This document shows, piece by piece, positions 21,801 through 33,222 of a DNA stretch of 64,000 nucleotides. Under the pieces are notes generated by a model. The model saw only the letters and a list, made by a program, of their open reading frames with translations, ran no database searches and was not told the origin of the DNA. Both the position numbers and the translations under genes were made by a program. Position 1 is the stretch's first letter; each line of letters begins with the position of its first letter. This stretch comes from Dactylonectria macrodidyma (lineage: Eukaryota > Ascomycota > Sordariomycetes > Hypocreales > Nectriaceae): contig JAGMUV010000018.1 of the NCBI GenBank assembly GCA_020744425.1, positions 1,116,001 through 1,180,000 on the forward strand, written 5' to 3'.

Positions 21801-24101
21801 CCGAATCTCGTGGCGACATTTGACGGCGCATTCGGCAGCGTCGCTGCAACCACTAAAGAGGAATGTGAGAAATAAGACGGACAGTCAGCCTTGATTGAGG
21901 CTTTCAAAAAATTCTATTCACGCTTAATCAGACGATGCGACAGCTCAGATAGCATTGGCATTGCCGTGAAAAAACAGCAACTAGATACGTCAGGAACATT
22001 TGTGTGGGCCATCTGGTGATGACTTCGGCACGTCGACCGATTAGGCTACTGCTCCATACCGTGGCGGCAGGCTCTTGAATGACACCGGGCATCGAATTTT
22101 TATTGATATTTCCCGTCGAATTAACCGGCTAACTAGACCGACCAAGTGTCATTCTCCGTGTTTAAGTTTATTGTCTTCTTAGCGGCCCTGGTACCGAACC
22201 GATTATAATTAGGTCCAACTCCAGTTCTCCATGGAATCGTCATTAACGCGCTTTTGCCACGTCTCATGATGTTCCTCTCTTTCGCGTTCGGTTATCATGC
22301 CTCTTCAGAGCTGAGCTGAAGCGTCATTTCATTGGGCAATAGAAAAACATGAAAGATCCGAAACCATTCACAAGAGAATGCCAGGCATCTCTCCGTGATC
22401 ACTCTGTGAGCTCGGTACGCTGGGGTAAACGGTCTGCAGTTCCGGCCATGGTTCGCCCTGGTTCACCTTGAGACACATACCACAGGGCAAGATTGAGGCC
22501 CCTACAGAGAAAACTAACTTGTCACTTTTGTCAGGTTTAGCGGGAGCGATGGGACCCTATGTGTTGAGATCATAGGCTAATCCAAGCTTAGTGTGGGATA
22601 GCTAACACAAGCTGATTAATTTGCCCCGGGCTTTGGAGGACACATGATGATGCTACCCCGCTCAAATGGTCGCCTTTTTGACCGTCAGATCATGAACTGA
22701 GAGCTCAGTCTCTTCCCTCGTTTCGAGCTGGAGGTACCTGAACATGTCATGCGGTGTTGAGCTGGCAGTAGGGAGCCAGTGGTACAAAGTCGGATTCACC
22801 GCCGTTTGATGCAGAGGGTATAAGGACGTTGCCCTGCAGCGCATAAACTATGATCAGTCTCATTCCAATTTCAATTCCAGTGCTTGGATTTCAACCCCTC
22901 CCTCTGGCGAACACAGTGGCGGCGGAGGGCGCCTCTCGGCAAGGCAGAGTCAGCAAGGCTTGCAGATAGTTGGACGCCACGGCCGATTCTGATTTGCCCA
23001 TTTTTTCTCCCTCAACTAATTAATCTCACCGCTACTCTTTTCGTCTCGGATCGTCGAGGATGGCTGGCCGCTGCTCGCGTGGCCCTCGCCGCTCAGAGGC
23101 TGGCCAGGTCGGAAAAGGGATCGATGATGATGCCATTGAGCTTTTGATACATCACACGCCCAACCGTAACGGGTCAGTCGCGACGCCAATTCCGATCGCT
23201 GTCCTCGAAAATCCGAATCATCCATCGTATTTACGACTCGGCGTGTTGTTTGCCCGTCCATGCACAAGATGTTACACTTGCCATTCAGTCTTGGCAATTC
23301 TAGGCTTGGCTCCCTTGACTTTCCTGGAACGTGGCATTGAGCCAGCCACATGTAGCTAACTGTCAGCTTCGGTACATTATTCCAGTAGATTTTATGGGGC
23401 ATTGAACGCGTACGCTAAGACGAGGTTGATTCTGCGTCGTATTCCAAGACATGGCATGATATCAAACTACCTCCGGTTCCGTTGTGATAGCAAGGCAGTT
23501 TTTCTGTAGAGATAGAAACTTCTCTGTCTCCTTAAATCGCATGATGGGGAGTAATCAATTAATTCCAATCGTTCACGGCGCTGCTTGCTACGGAGGAAGC
23601 AAGTAGGTATCGCGCCCATTCCATCACGCGGGATCGGGCAACCCGCAGCATGCACATCCGTCTTGTAGATCAGAGCATTGCCATAATTGTCCTCCGTGCT
23701 TGATCTTATCACAATTCGAGATACGTTGGACACTTTTGTGATATTTTCAGGATCCACACGATTACAAAATTCCGCCTTCATCATCCTTCAATTTTCAAAC
23801 CTTGCTTCTGAGCCTAGAGCGATTATGCATGGTCCTGACATCGAGTTGCTTGCATTGTGTAGTGTTTCTATGCAAAATTTTACTCTTCATGACCGTGTAG
23901 TTTATCTTGTTTCCGATTTATCATTTTGAGCTATGCGCAATTACAGCGTTCTCACTGACGGCATATTCGGCATGAAGAAACATTTAATCAAGCGATGAAT
24001 CAAAATCAAAGTTGAAATAGGCTCCTCCATGAAGTTGAAATCAAAGCCAACCTCTCTCGAGACTGTGAGAAACTTTGGAAGATGAGTGATGTTTTTTCCA
24101 A
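21801..24101. other. Gene-poor stretch, nothing recognised
   Basis: Frames of 60-130 codons occur on both strands (for example 23016-23402 minus and 23060-23359 plus, which overlap each other), none with recognisable motifs or consistent splicing. Confidence 0.45.
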
Positions 24102-24576
24102 TTACCCATACGCCCACGGGTCATTTTCACCCGCATTAAATTGACTGCCGATGCCTGCAAACAAAATTTCCCTCCCGCTATTCTGCGTTGTCTGCACTCG
24201 AGAGCCCCATGCCACCACGAGCTCTGCAGTGATGTCAATTGTATGCCACAAAGACGGGTCACGGATGCACAATAGGGTTCCAGCAATGTAGAAAGGGTGT
24301 TGCAGTCGAGCATTAACAGGCTCATCGATGTTGCTACCAATCCCATCTATTATACTGAGATCGGGAAAAGGTTTCCTGGAATTTGAATGCCTTGTTAGTA
24401 AATCATAATGAAACAATGGTAAAGTCATAGTGGGGTGCTGACATTGACATTGAATCGTAAAACAGAGGGTCATTCCAGCGAGCCTCAATCTCGACGAGGT
24501 CGATGAGGGAGTGGGACGTGCCCATACTTTGATGAGATGAGGACATAGAAGCCCCCGTGTGTATAATTCCAGGCAT
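24102..24576 (-). CDS. Small protein of the DEPVNAR-type repeated family (copy C)
   Basis: Function unknown. Exon 2 (24375..24102) reads KPFPDLSIIDGIGSNI, then DEPVNARLQHPFYIAGTLLC and IRDPSLWHTIDITAELVVAW, and ends after a longer, less conserved tail. Its acceptor is strong: TTTACTAAC branch site, then ATTCCAG, leaving phase 2, the same phase as in copies D, E and F. A candidate first exon (24576..24449) begins Met-Pro-Gly, as expected for the family, but its donor (GTCAAT) is not a good fungal donor. So the second exon is reasonably secure and the start is not. If right, the protein is about 133 residues, the longest in the family here. Confidence 0.5.
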
Positions 24577-26906
24577 AATTCCAGGCGAATAAGTTAATAC
24601 TGGTGACAGAAGGACTCGCACGCGTGGATGAGCGAGAAAGAATATCGAAAGGAGTAAGTGACAATCAGGTGTAACATGAAGGTCAGCGACAGAGTGCCGA
24701 CAGGGAGAGAGTTTGAGATCAGAAATATAAGCACCAGCTTCTTGATAATGACAAGGACATTGAATGATCGTGTGTCCTTTTCATTACCACTGATATAGCA
24801 TGGGCCCTTCACAATGGTTGAGAAGGTAATATTTAGCGTGGGTTCAACCGGTGGGGGGAGTAGCTCTGTATCGACCTCACGCCCGGGGGTTAGTCAACAG
24901 GCTTGGGCTAGGACCGACACACTGTGTGGTGATGCGGGAGGTCGCATTTCGGTCGTGTCTGGTCGACGAGAAGCCTTACCCGCGGTATCGTGAATCGGTA
25001 TCAGCCGGTCAATGGTGGAGACATCCGCGTGGCCGAGTTGAACTTACCTGAGCTGAGCCCCCCGTGGGGTCAGAGCAACATGGCAAAAGTTTAGTTCAAG
25101 TATATAGTGATGTATCAGATATTGATGAAGCTCAATTTCAGCCGTTGTCGTCATGGCCACTAAAGGAGTGGCCCGAATACACGACGGGTGCGATGCGGCC
25201 CGGTACAAGGAGCCGGCCGCTAAGGAAATAGTTTCGTGTGGCGGTTTTTGAATTCATGGCTTGACGAGTCGGTGAATGCTGTCACTTGTCACTTTGTCGC
25301 TAAGCCAGACCACATGGCTCGGTGAAACGCGGCGTGCGCCAAAGCCAAAGCCAAAGCCAGAGGTCAAGCATGTCGGCGATTTCCTGGTTGAGTTGGACCC
25401 TGGTGGGGTGGACATTGAGGCTCAAAAATGGTGGCCAGTGCCGTCATATCGTAAATCAGCAGAGACAACAGCCCTTGAGATTAGCACCATTATTAGTGGA
25501 TTTGACTGTCATGGGCGGCTCATGGGGGTGCGGGCCAATGCCCCGGTATGGCGATGGTGATGGATGAGAGCTAGCGCATGGGAAAAGGTGCCAAAGACGC
25601 ACGACAGCACGCCCCGCATTGCAGCATGGAGTGGATAGTAGGTGACCAGCTTTCACGGGACCTAACAAAGAGGATGATTTAATTCAGCCTATAATTGCCA
25701 TCGGATTGTCATCATAATTTTGACGGATCGGCGTCAGTAAATCTGAACACGAGTAGGAAATCAATGTCTTGCTCTAATGACCTATATCTAGAGCCATTCG
25801 ACTGTGGTGGAGGTTCGAGAGACGAAATGCCAGCTGTCAGCATTCGGTCTCACTTCGTCTGGCACGGTTGGAGGGATGAGTCTCACAACCACTAAAATAG
25901 CCACCCAACCAAGAGCCAACGAAAGTCCCATATGGAGGGCCTCAAACTCAAATCCCCCAACCCCCTCAACGGGAGCGAGCCATTCCCTATCAGTTGGTCG
26001 CCGACATATCGTAGGCCCAGACATTGCACAACGCACGATGTCCACTTATGCCCGGCGCAGGTGCAAGTGTCTCAACCGTAGTGGACGCCACGCTTCTGGC
26101 TCTGATACCTCTGATACCGTGCCCTTCCTGTCATGCAGATCACGCAGGTCAGTCGGGATGCCAACTTGCCAAGCGTCTGGTAGTGGTTGCAGCCTTGACC
26201 GTTGAGCCTGGTAGGGCGAGATTATTGACCTCTCCTCTCCTACTGACGAAGCGCCAGGTGCTCTGGTATCCCTTGCTCAGTGTTGCAGTGGCTCACGGGT
26301 TAAATGGACTCGTCATATCACTCCAATGCGGGTGACGTGTACCCCTCTCACGTATGTTGGGTACCTCGCCTCGAGAGAGTTGGAACATTGGGTTGAATAT
26401 ACCCAATTAGATGGCACACGAAACACGAGTCATTGAATTAATCCTTTCACCATGACCTGACTTGTTCTCACGGTTGGCTGTCGACATGGCACTAATCCGT
26501 ATGCGACACAGGCATTCGATTTACATAGCTTGTAACGTTACCAAATGTTACCCTACGGACGTTTTTGAGTAGCAAGCCGGGGAGAGAATTGTCTAGTGAC
26601 CAAAACGCCAAGCCGAGGTAGATAGGAAGTACGACGCAGGTAGATGAGCAACAAGCGGATGGATGAGTATTGTCCTTCGTAAATACCGACAGCCCGAGAT
26701 CAACGACATGGGATGATTGAACGTATTGGCATATTCGCACCTCGTATAGCGAATGCGATACATGGGGATATCAACGCACACATTTTGATCCTAGGGTAAA
26801 TGTACAACATACTTCCGATGGGTCAAATATACTGACAACGCAAACACCGTCTACCCACTGTATCGCTTTTCTATGACCCAATTCTGGGCGCCGGGCACCC
26901 GAGGCT
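24577..26906. other. Gene-poor stretch, nothing recognised
   Basis: Overlapping short frames on both strands (24594-24812, 25276-25567, 25804-26335) show no motifs. No repeats with clear structure were noticed. Confidence 0.45.
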
Positions 26907-28417
26907 TCACCACACGTGTCTGTTCTCGCGACACCTATTCTGATGGTACATTCTCTGGTCAATTGAAAAGCAGACCTTTCCGCATTTGCGACACGTGCGG
27001 TGTTTCCGTTGCCTTCTCTCGAGATCAGACTCTTGGGTAGGCTGTTCGGGGCTGACCAGCACAGGCGGTGGCGGATTCGACTCGGGGGTCACAAACAGGT
27101 ACTGCTGTTCTTCCTTGGGGAGATACCACTGCTGCTCTTCTTGATTCGGGAGATACGGCTGCTGCTGCTGCTGCTGCTGCTGTACTCCGCTCTGGCGATA
27201 TGACCAACCAGGTGATGCTGGCTGAGGGTTTCGTGACCTGGGACTTTGTAGCGTCAGGCTGTCAACCTGTCGCTTCAACCCGTCCATCAGCCTCCCGTAG
27301 CGACTCCTCTCTTCCGCACCTTCGACTCGCACGCGATCCAGCTCGTCTCGGTACTCCTGCTCCTGCTGCTGCAGCCGCGCCTCGAGCCGCCGGATCTTAT
27401 CCTCGTGCATCTTCTCCATGCTGACCTTGAGTTCGTCCATCTCCCTGTCACGCCGCCTCAGCTCGGCCCTCTGTTTGTCCTGCTCCGAGCGGAGGAAGTC
27501 GAACATCTCCTTGTCGCGCGCCGCCAGGGCCTCCTTCATGTCCTCCTCGCGCTCCCTCATCTCCTGCCGCATCTTCTCGCGCTCTTGGTCAATCTGGTCC
27601 TGCAGTTCGCGCCCGGCGCCCGTCTGGTCTAGGTCCTTCCCTGAGTCGACCATCTCCGTCTGGATGGCGAGCTTGACTTCTTCGGGGGAAGGCCTGTCTG
27701 TCCAGCCGGGGACGAACTGCTGCAAGATGGATAGGGCGGACTGTTTGTTGTTGTAGTGCTGGTTTACCTGCGCGCCTTCTGACATACATCCGCCCCAAAA
27801 GTCTTTTGTGTCTCTCAGGGTCTGCTCGCGGCGTTCGCCTTCTTTCGGGTCCGCCTGCTCCCAGAATGTGGTGACGAATCGGATGTTCTTCATGCCGTCC
27901 CGGCCACAGAGGCGCTTGAACATGAAGAGGTTCTTCCGCGCGCAGCCGCCCATACGGTTGTCGGAGATGCGGTGGAGATACAACAGACCCCGGAGCTGGA
28001 TTTTCTCTTGGTACGACTTTGTCAGCCAGCTAGCGATCTCCTTGAGGATGTCGGCGTCTTTGCGGTTGGTGTCGTCGAAGCCCGGGGTGTCAACGAGGTA
28101 TACGTTGGCGTGCGGGTTGAAGTGCTTGCATATGTGGACTTGGACTTCTTGCGTGCCTGTCATGACATCAGGGCTTGTACTTTTCTGAATAGCGACTGCT
28201 GCTCTGCCTTACAGGACTCGAGAGCGCCCGGTTCGCTGATGAGCACCTTTTCGTCGGTGCAGTGGGAAATGAAGGTGCTTTTGCCGGCGCCTGTCATGCC
28301 CATCAGGGCGATGAAGACGTCGGAGGAAGATGGGACAGGGTTTGCCCGGGGGTTTCTACTCGAAGGTGGAAGGTTGAGAAACATATCTGCGCTATGGCGG
28401 GAGCTGTGTACTGTCAT
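26907..28417 (-). CDS. Large P-loop GTPase with coiled coil, poly-Q and C-terminal Cys/His motif (AIG1/GIMAP-like)
   Basis: Probable GTP-binding protein; cellular role unknown. Exons 28417..28213 and 28156..26907 (56-bp intron, GTAAGG...GACAG) give 484 residues. G1 is GMTGAGKST at about 40-48, G3 is VDTPGFDDT at about 90-98, and YLHRISDNR at about 128-136 is shared with the paralogues at 28952 and 35776. The usual G4 (N/T-K-x-D) is not seen; its place is taken by FVTTFW. Residues about 250-390 form a highly charged coiled coil. A poly-Gln run follows, then a proline-rich stretch, and the end holds TCRKCGKVC...H...C, a possible zinc site. It is divergent from the pseudogene at 28952, sharing a 534-bp promoter region. 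Fungal proteins of this kind have no assigned function that I know of. Confidence 0.85.
27158..27183. repeat. CAG/CTG microsatellite encoding poly-Gln
   Basis: Eight CTG units on the plus strand encode eight consecutive Gln residues in the minus-strand GTPase gene, inside the linker between the coiled coil and the C-terminal Cys/His motif. Confidence 0.85.
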
Positions 28418-28951
28418 TTTGGCAGTTTGTTTCGGTTGCTGTATGGCCTATTAAGAGGCAAATAATGGGTTCGAGTTTCGCACTTAGATTCGGAGTCTGT
28501 CTGGTTCTTATCGGTACCAAGAATGAGAGACTAAGTTAGTGATCAAGACTTGTGACTGAATAGCCCTGCAGCTAAAGCTCAGCTCTTATCAGGCGTCCCG
28601 GGAGGCCTACAGTATACAATACTCTTTCACGCCAAATTCTCTCTTCCGCGGATTTGATTCGTGGCCTGGGCCTTCACACCCTCTCCAAGATGAAAACACA
28701 CATCCAGATTCAACCCAACGTTCAATAGTCTGTCGGGGCTGAGCCGAGAGCCGAGAGCCAGTACGCGCTGCGAATCAGTTGTTGGCAGAGCACATAACTA
28801 TGTGGGTCTAGATCCAGCCACCGTTGCATCGAAGCAAGGCATTTTTGAAGGCTCTCCGCCTAGCTAGAATAACTATTTGAGGCCGGTGGGCAGAGATCTC
28901 GCGTTGACGCATTGTACAATCAAATATTTCCCGTCAACAAGCAGCGTCATA
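28418..28951. promoter_or_regulatory. Shared divergent promoter region of two GTPase paralogues
   Basis: 534 bases separate the start codons of the minus-strand GTPase (28417) and the plus-strand paralogue (28952). There is no gene inside. Head-to-head paralogues suggest an inverted duplication and possible co-regulation. No specific factor site was identified. Confidence 0.5.
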
Positions 28952-30517
28952 ATGAGCCGTCTACAATCAGAAGCTACTCAGTAGGTTACCCAATACTGCT
29001 TCTCGTTGTTTAAGATCACTGATGATTCTAGGCGACAGCCATCGGCCGGCGATGTGGCGATTCTTGTCATGGGCGTTACCGGAGTTGGCAAGAGCACATT
29101 CATATCGAGATTGACGGGCGAAGATGCCGGAATCGGCCACGATTTAACCCCCTGTGAGCATTATCTATCTTTTCAGCAGAAATACTCCCGCTAAAGCTGA
29201 AAAGATACCAAGGGAGTCGGAATTCACAGCACCACCCTAAACGGAAGGACTGTTTATCTAGTAGACACACCTGGATTCGATGACACCTGACGTTCCGACC
29301 TCGAGATTCTAAAAGAAATTGCCTTCATCTCATCTCAAATATATCGCCAAGGGATGAAGCTAGCCGGAATCCTATATCTCCATCGCATCTCAGACAACAG
29401 AGTCACTGGCGCCATGATGAGGAATTTTAAGTTGCTGGAGAACATCTGCGGCGCCGAGGCAGCCGCTCGTGTATTCCTTGTCACCACCATGTGGAACCTA
29501 GTAGAGACCGAAAGGCTGAGCTATCGCGAAGCCGCGATGCGAGAAACGCGCCTATCATGCACTATGGAGTTTTGGGGTAAGCTGTGTGAGCAAGGCAGCC
29601 AAGTGAGGCGGTGGCAGGGGGACGAAGCGAGTGCGTCGTCGATCATTCGGGAGCTTCTGTTTATCAATGAGAAGGATGGTTTCTTGAAGCAGAGGCTTCA
29701 GAGGGAACTTGTCAATGAGGGGAAAGACTTGAGCGAGACGGCTGCCGGCAACGAATTATCCACTGAGTACTTGAGGAAGGAAAGAAAATGCATAGAGGGG
29801 CTTTGGACTCTGGAGCACGGGACGGTGAATGACCCAGAGACAGCTAATGCTATGAAAGAGCTGCGGGGGGAGCTTGAAGGAATGAGATCTGCCCAAAGAG
29901 AGCTAAATGTATCAATCCAGAATGTCTTTTCAGAAAGACAGGAGGCATACCGCAAGGTACTTTCAATGATGCGCGCCGAGCAACAGCAGCTTTCCGCAGA
30001 ACTTGAACAAAGCAGAAGCAAGTACCAACAGCTCAAGGTCGACATGACAGGTAACAAAGAACTGATAGAAGAGGAGCGCCGAGAGTGGCAGCTCAAAAGA
30101 ATGAGACTCGGCAGAGAGGAACTCACTGGCCGGCGCACCCGGCAGAGCCTAGAGGCCGAGCGTCGACGCATCGACAAAGAGGAGCTGGAGCTCAACGAGC
30201 AGTATTACGAACTCCAGAGGGACAAGGAAGAGAACAGGATAGAGGTTGAAGAGGCGGTCGCGAAGCTGAGGAAGAGGGACGTGATGAAGAAGAACTTGAT
30301 CGCGTTCCTGGGCGTACTGGGAGGCACAGGGCTCGCTGTTGCGGGGGTTGTGACGGGGATTGCTCCCTTGGCTGGGTCGGGGATAGGGATGGGATTTGCG
30401 TCTGCTGCGAAGTTTAAGTTTTCGAGGATGCCGAAGGATCATGAGAGGAGGAGGTTTTCGATGCAAGAGGCGCTGCTGGGGGGTGGGCAGGGAGCGGCCG
30501 GGGCGAGTATAAACTAG
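28952..30517 (+). pseudogene. P-loop GTPase/coiled-coil paralogue with in-frame nonsense codon
   Basis: Same family as the divergent neighbour. Exons 28952-28980, 29032-29153 and 29205-30517 join in phase (51-bp introns) to 488 codons. G1 is GVTGVGKST; G3 is VDTPGFDDT, and the very next codon is TGA (29288-29290), after which the frame continues RSDLEILKEI and stays open to 30517. The paralogue has Asn at that site and the one at 35776 has Gln. A CGA or CAA codon changed by C-to-T would explain TGA or TAA; TGA fits CGA. The context after TGA (CGT) is not the CTA readthrough context. Downstream are YLHRISDNR, FLVTTMW, a long coiled coil (about residues 200-400) and a Gly-rich hydrophobic hairpin-like segment (LIAFLGVLGGTGLAVAGVV). 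A second product could start at Met 29354 but would lack the whole G1-G3 region. Confidence 0.8.
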
Positions 30518-30956
30518 GAGGCGTGGGTGATATACCAATTAATCATATAATATTTCCGAAACTTATGGTGTATTGAGAGGAAGCCTCTCTAGCTGGTCTG
30601 GGAGGGAAAACAGCTTCGAGGGGACTAATAGGTACCCGCGCGAACCACAACCCACGGGTAGCACTTTCAAGTGGTTTTCCATAGTGATAGCCACAGAAAA
30701 TTCCTGTCATATGGTAACCCGGCATTCCTACAGTGGCTTTTTCTTTGAAATCACGATGCCCCCGGAGTGGGTGAATAATTTATTAACCTCTCTGTGGCGC
30801 TGGAACTAAGACATACTTGATGACAAATTTCTTTCGCAAAACCTGGAATGCTTCCACCGCGAAGTCGCATTTCACAATCCTCTCAAAACCGTCAAGTGCA
30901 CCTAGCTTTCTTGAATTAACGATGGCCCACCTAGTACTAAATCTCTCCAACCGCTG
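30518..30956. other. Intergenic, nothing recognised
   Basis: Convergent 3' ends of the GTPase pseudogene and the SDR gene. No credible gene. Confidence 0.5.
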
Positions 30957-31987
30957 TTATTCAGAACTAGGTGGCAACCGATACCCTCCAGTGTTGGTTA
31001 AGAATTGACCAAACTGGGTCAACATGTCAGTAAGGTCTTGTCCAAGCCAGTCACTCATGAAGCCTCTCCTCGTGTCTTCCAATTCTCGAAGATATTTACC
31101 AGCAACCTATGGAGGGTTCTTATTAACAAATGTCAATGACTAGTCTTTTAGTGAGAGCAACATACCAAACAACAAGTCCCGCGTCTTGCTTCATCCACAG
31201 ACGCATAGACAATGGCCAGCCCTACGTTTTCGGGCGTGTTAGACTCAATCCCAGCTTCAGCGACACTGTTTCCGAAGCCGGCTGTGATGAAGGTCGGCGT
31301 AAAGCATGGTGCAACCGAGTTTACCCTAATGCTGAGGGATTTGGCCTTTTGTTGGGATGACCGGAGAAGGCCAACTACCCCGTGCTTTGAGGCAACGTAC
31401 GCTGCGTTACCAGTCGTGCCGAAGTATCCAGAGGTAGAAGCAACGAGGGTTATGGAACCCCGAGAGCCTCCTTGAGAAGGAGTGTTTTTACTCAAATAGT
31501 GTAGACCCAACCTCAGAGCTGCGTTGCATTAGTAAACGAGTAAATGTCGTATTGCTAGGGGCTCACTGTTGAATGTCCCTTTCAAGTTCACATCCAAAAC
31601 TTTGATCGCTTCTGTTGACTCCATTGGTTTTCCTTCTTGATCCAATTGCACATCCAGAACCATGTTACTCTCCATGATGCCCGCGTTCGCCACAACAATG
31701 TCCACCTTGCCGAACTTGGTAATTGTTTCTTCAAAGAGGTGCACCATCTGCTTCCATTCGATGATGTTTGTTGAGATGAAAATAGCTTTCTCTGGATGCT
31801 CGAGCGACTTGATCAGTGCTTCAGCTGAGTCTCCAAGATGAGGCAGGTCTGCGATGACCACGTTTGCACCATGCTGGTTGAAAACGGCGGCGGTGGCTGC
31901 ACCGATGCCTCGTGCAGAGCCGGTGATGATGACGGTCTGGCCTTGTATGTTTTCGAGTAAGCTAGGGGATGGATCGAGTTGATGCAT
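30957..31987 (-). CDS. Short-chain dehydrogenase/reductase (classical SDR)
   Basis: Cytosolic NAD(P)-dependent oxidoreductase of unknown substrate. Exons 31987..31567, 31518..31166 and 31106..30957 (introns 48 and 59 bp with GTGAGC and GTATGT donors) give 307 residues. The Rossmann motif TGSARGIG is at about 22-29, NAG at about 101-103, catalytic Ser near 168-170 and Y-V-A-S-K at about 181-185. An acidic residue after the second strand (IADLP) is consistent with either cofactor. The C-terminal exon (VAGKYLRELEDTRRGFMSDW and on) is a helical tail without known function. The open frame extends upstream of the Met, but only through a TTG, so the first ATG was chosen. It sits between two GTPase paralogues, with the esterase gene divergent from it. 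Confidence 0.88.
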
Positions 31988-33222
31988 CTTCAAGTCAGCT
32001 TTACTACTTGGATTGATTTGAGCTTCTTGTCGCCACGACAGCAAGTCTGGTTGAAACAGGTATCAGCGCAAAGCAGAAACCGGGCTTGTGGTGAGCTGCA
32101 TTGACCCACGTTTGCGTGAACTTGTGGCTGGCCAAAGTCAGACTCTATTGTGGTGATGGAGCCGAGTCAGCTCAATATTTTGTCTGTTCTAGGGAGTTAG
32201 AAGCATGTCGACTTGTTCGTCTTGAAGCGGGGTTCTCGTCGTGCTTCTGATTGTTGTCACAATGGGCAGCTTACCTAATACCAATGCAGTCATCGCTTTG
32301 TAGGAAAACAGAGTTCATTCATCATCTTCACTATGTGCCGTCATGTACAAATGAACCATCCCTCTCGTAACTATAAAGTACCAGCCTCAAGAAGCAAGCA
32401 TGACAGGCGATCAGCTTCAAATGAGAGGAGGACGAAGATTCTCCTGCACCAAGAGAAGACGCAGTTTTCAACCCAACATCAACAAGAAAACCCAAGTGCA
32501 TCTCAAAATATGATGAAAAGCGAGGCTGAGATAGCGAAAGAATATTCCCAACCACTCGATTTCTTTTGGATATAATGGAAACATCGTGATAGTCTCAGCT
32601 GTGTCACATATACTCAGCCTGGTTTTTATGCTCATCCACTGCGCACTTGTGTCTGAATAAGGCGGGGAACAGGTGCAATACTCCTTTGGCAAGATAGGCA
32701 AACACACCAGAGGCTCTGCAACGGGTTATCCGGGAGCGATCCAGCAAGATTGAACCGAGAAACCGTTTCAACCCTACCGTGGGAGACCGTTTTGGCCTAC
32801 AGTGGCAGTGTCAAATGAGTGCAGAGATTGAAGCCGTCCGGGAATTCCGACCTAGGTATGCCAGGACAGGGCCCTAAAGTACGGGGCTACTCTAAACCGA
32901 ATGCGGTGTCGTGGGAATTGAGCCGAATATCGGCGTTGGATACGCCGACTTGCCGACTCCAGGAACCAATTGCCTTTCGTTATTTGGACAGCTGATCCTT
33001 GAAAATGTGAATCGCGTCAGAGTGATATGCGGAGACGGATGATTCGCTCGTGGCACATAAGTACAGCGAGCATCGTCGATTATCCATTACGTGTGGCACA
33101 AGTACAATTGTAGATAAGAGGCCGTCGAGTTCGAATACAAATACTCACATCCAGCCACCCACCTCGTCCATTATCTACATCCATCATATCCCCCGCGTCT
33201 CTCCCCCGCAATTGAACCCGAG
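31988..33222. other. Divergent intergenic region between SDR and esterase genes
   Basis: Contains the promoters of both genes. Short frames (32331-32707) on both strands are unconvincing. Pyrimidine-rich sequence directly precedes the esterase start. Confidence 0.5.

Noticed and set aside
24594..24812. Hydrophobic 72-codon minus-strand frame as a membrane protein
   Set aside because: AT-rich chance frame with no exon partner and no family resemblance.
27405..27756. Plus-strand leucine/serine-rich frames
   Set aside because: They are antisense shadows of the charged coiled coil of the minus-strand GTPase.
29288..29290. Programmed stop-codon readthrough
   Set aside because: The base triplet after TGA is CGT, not the CTA context known to favour readthrough, and a simple nonsense mutation is a simpler explanation.
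31988..32044. N-terminal extension of the SDR
   Set aside because: It begins at TTG only; the first ATG (31987) gives a normal SDR N-terminus.
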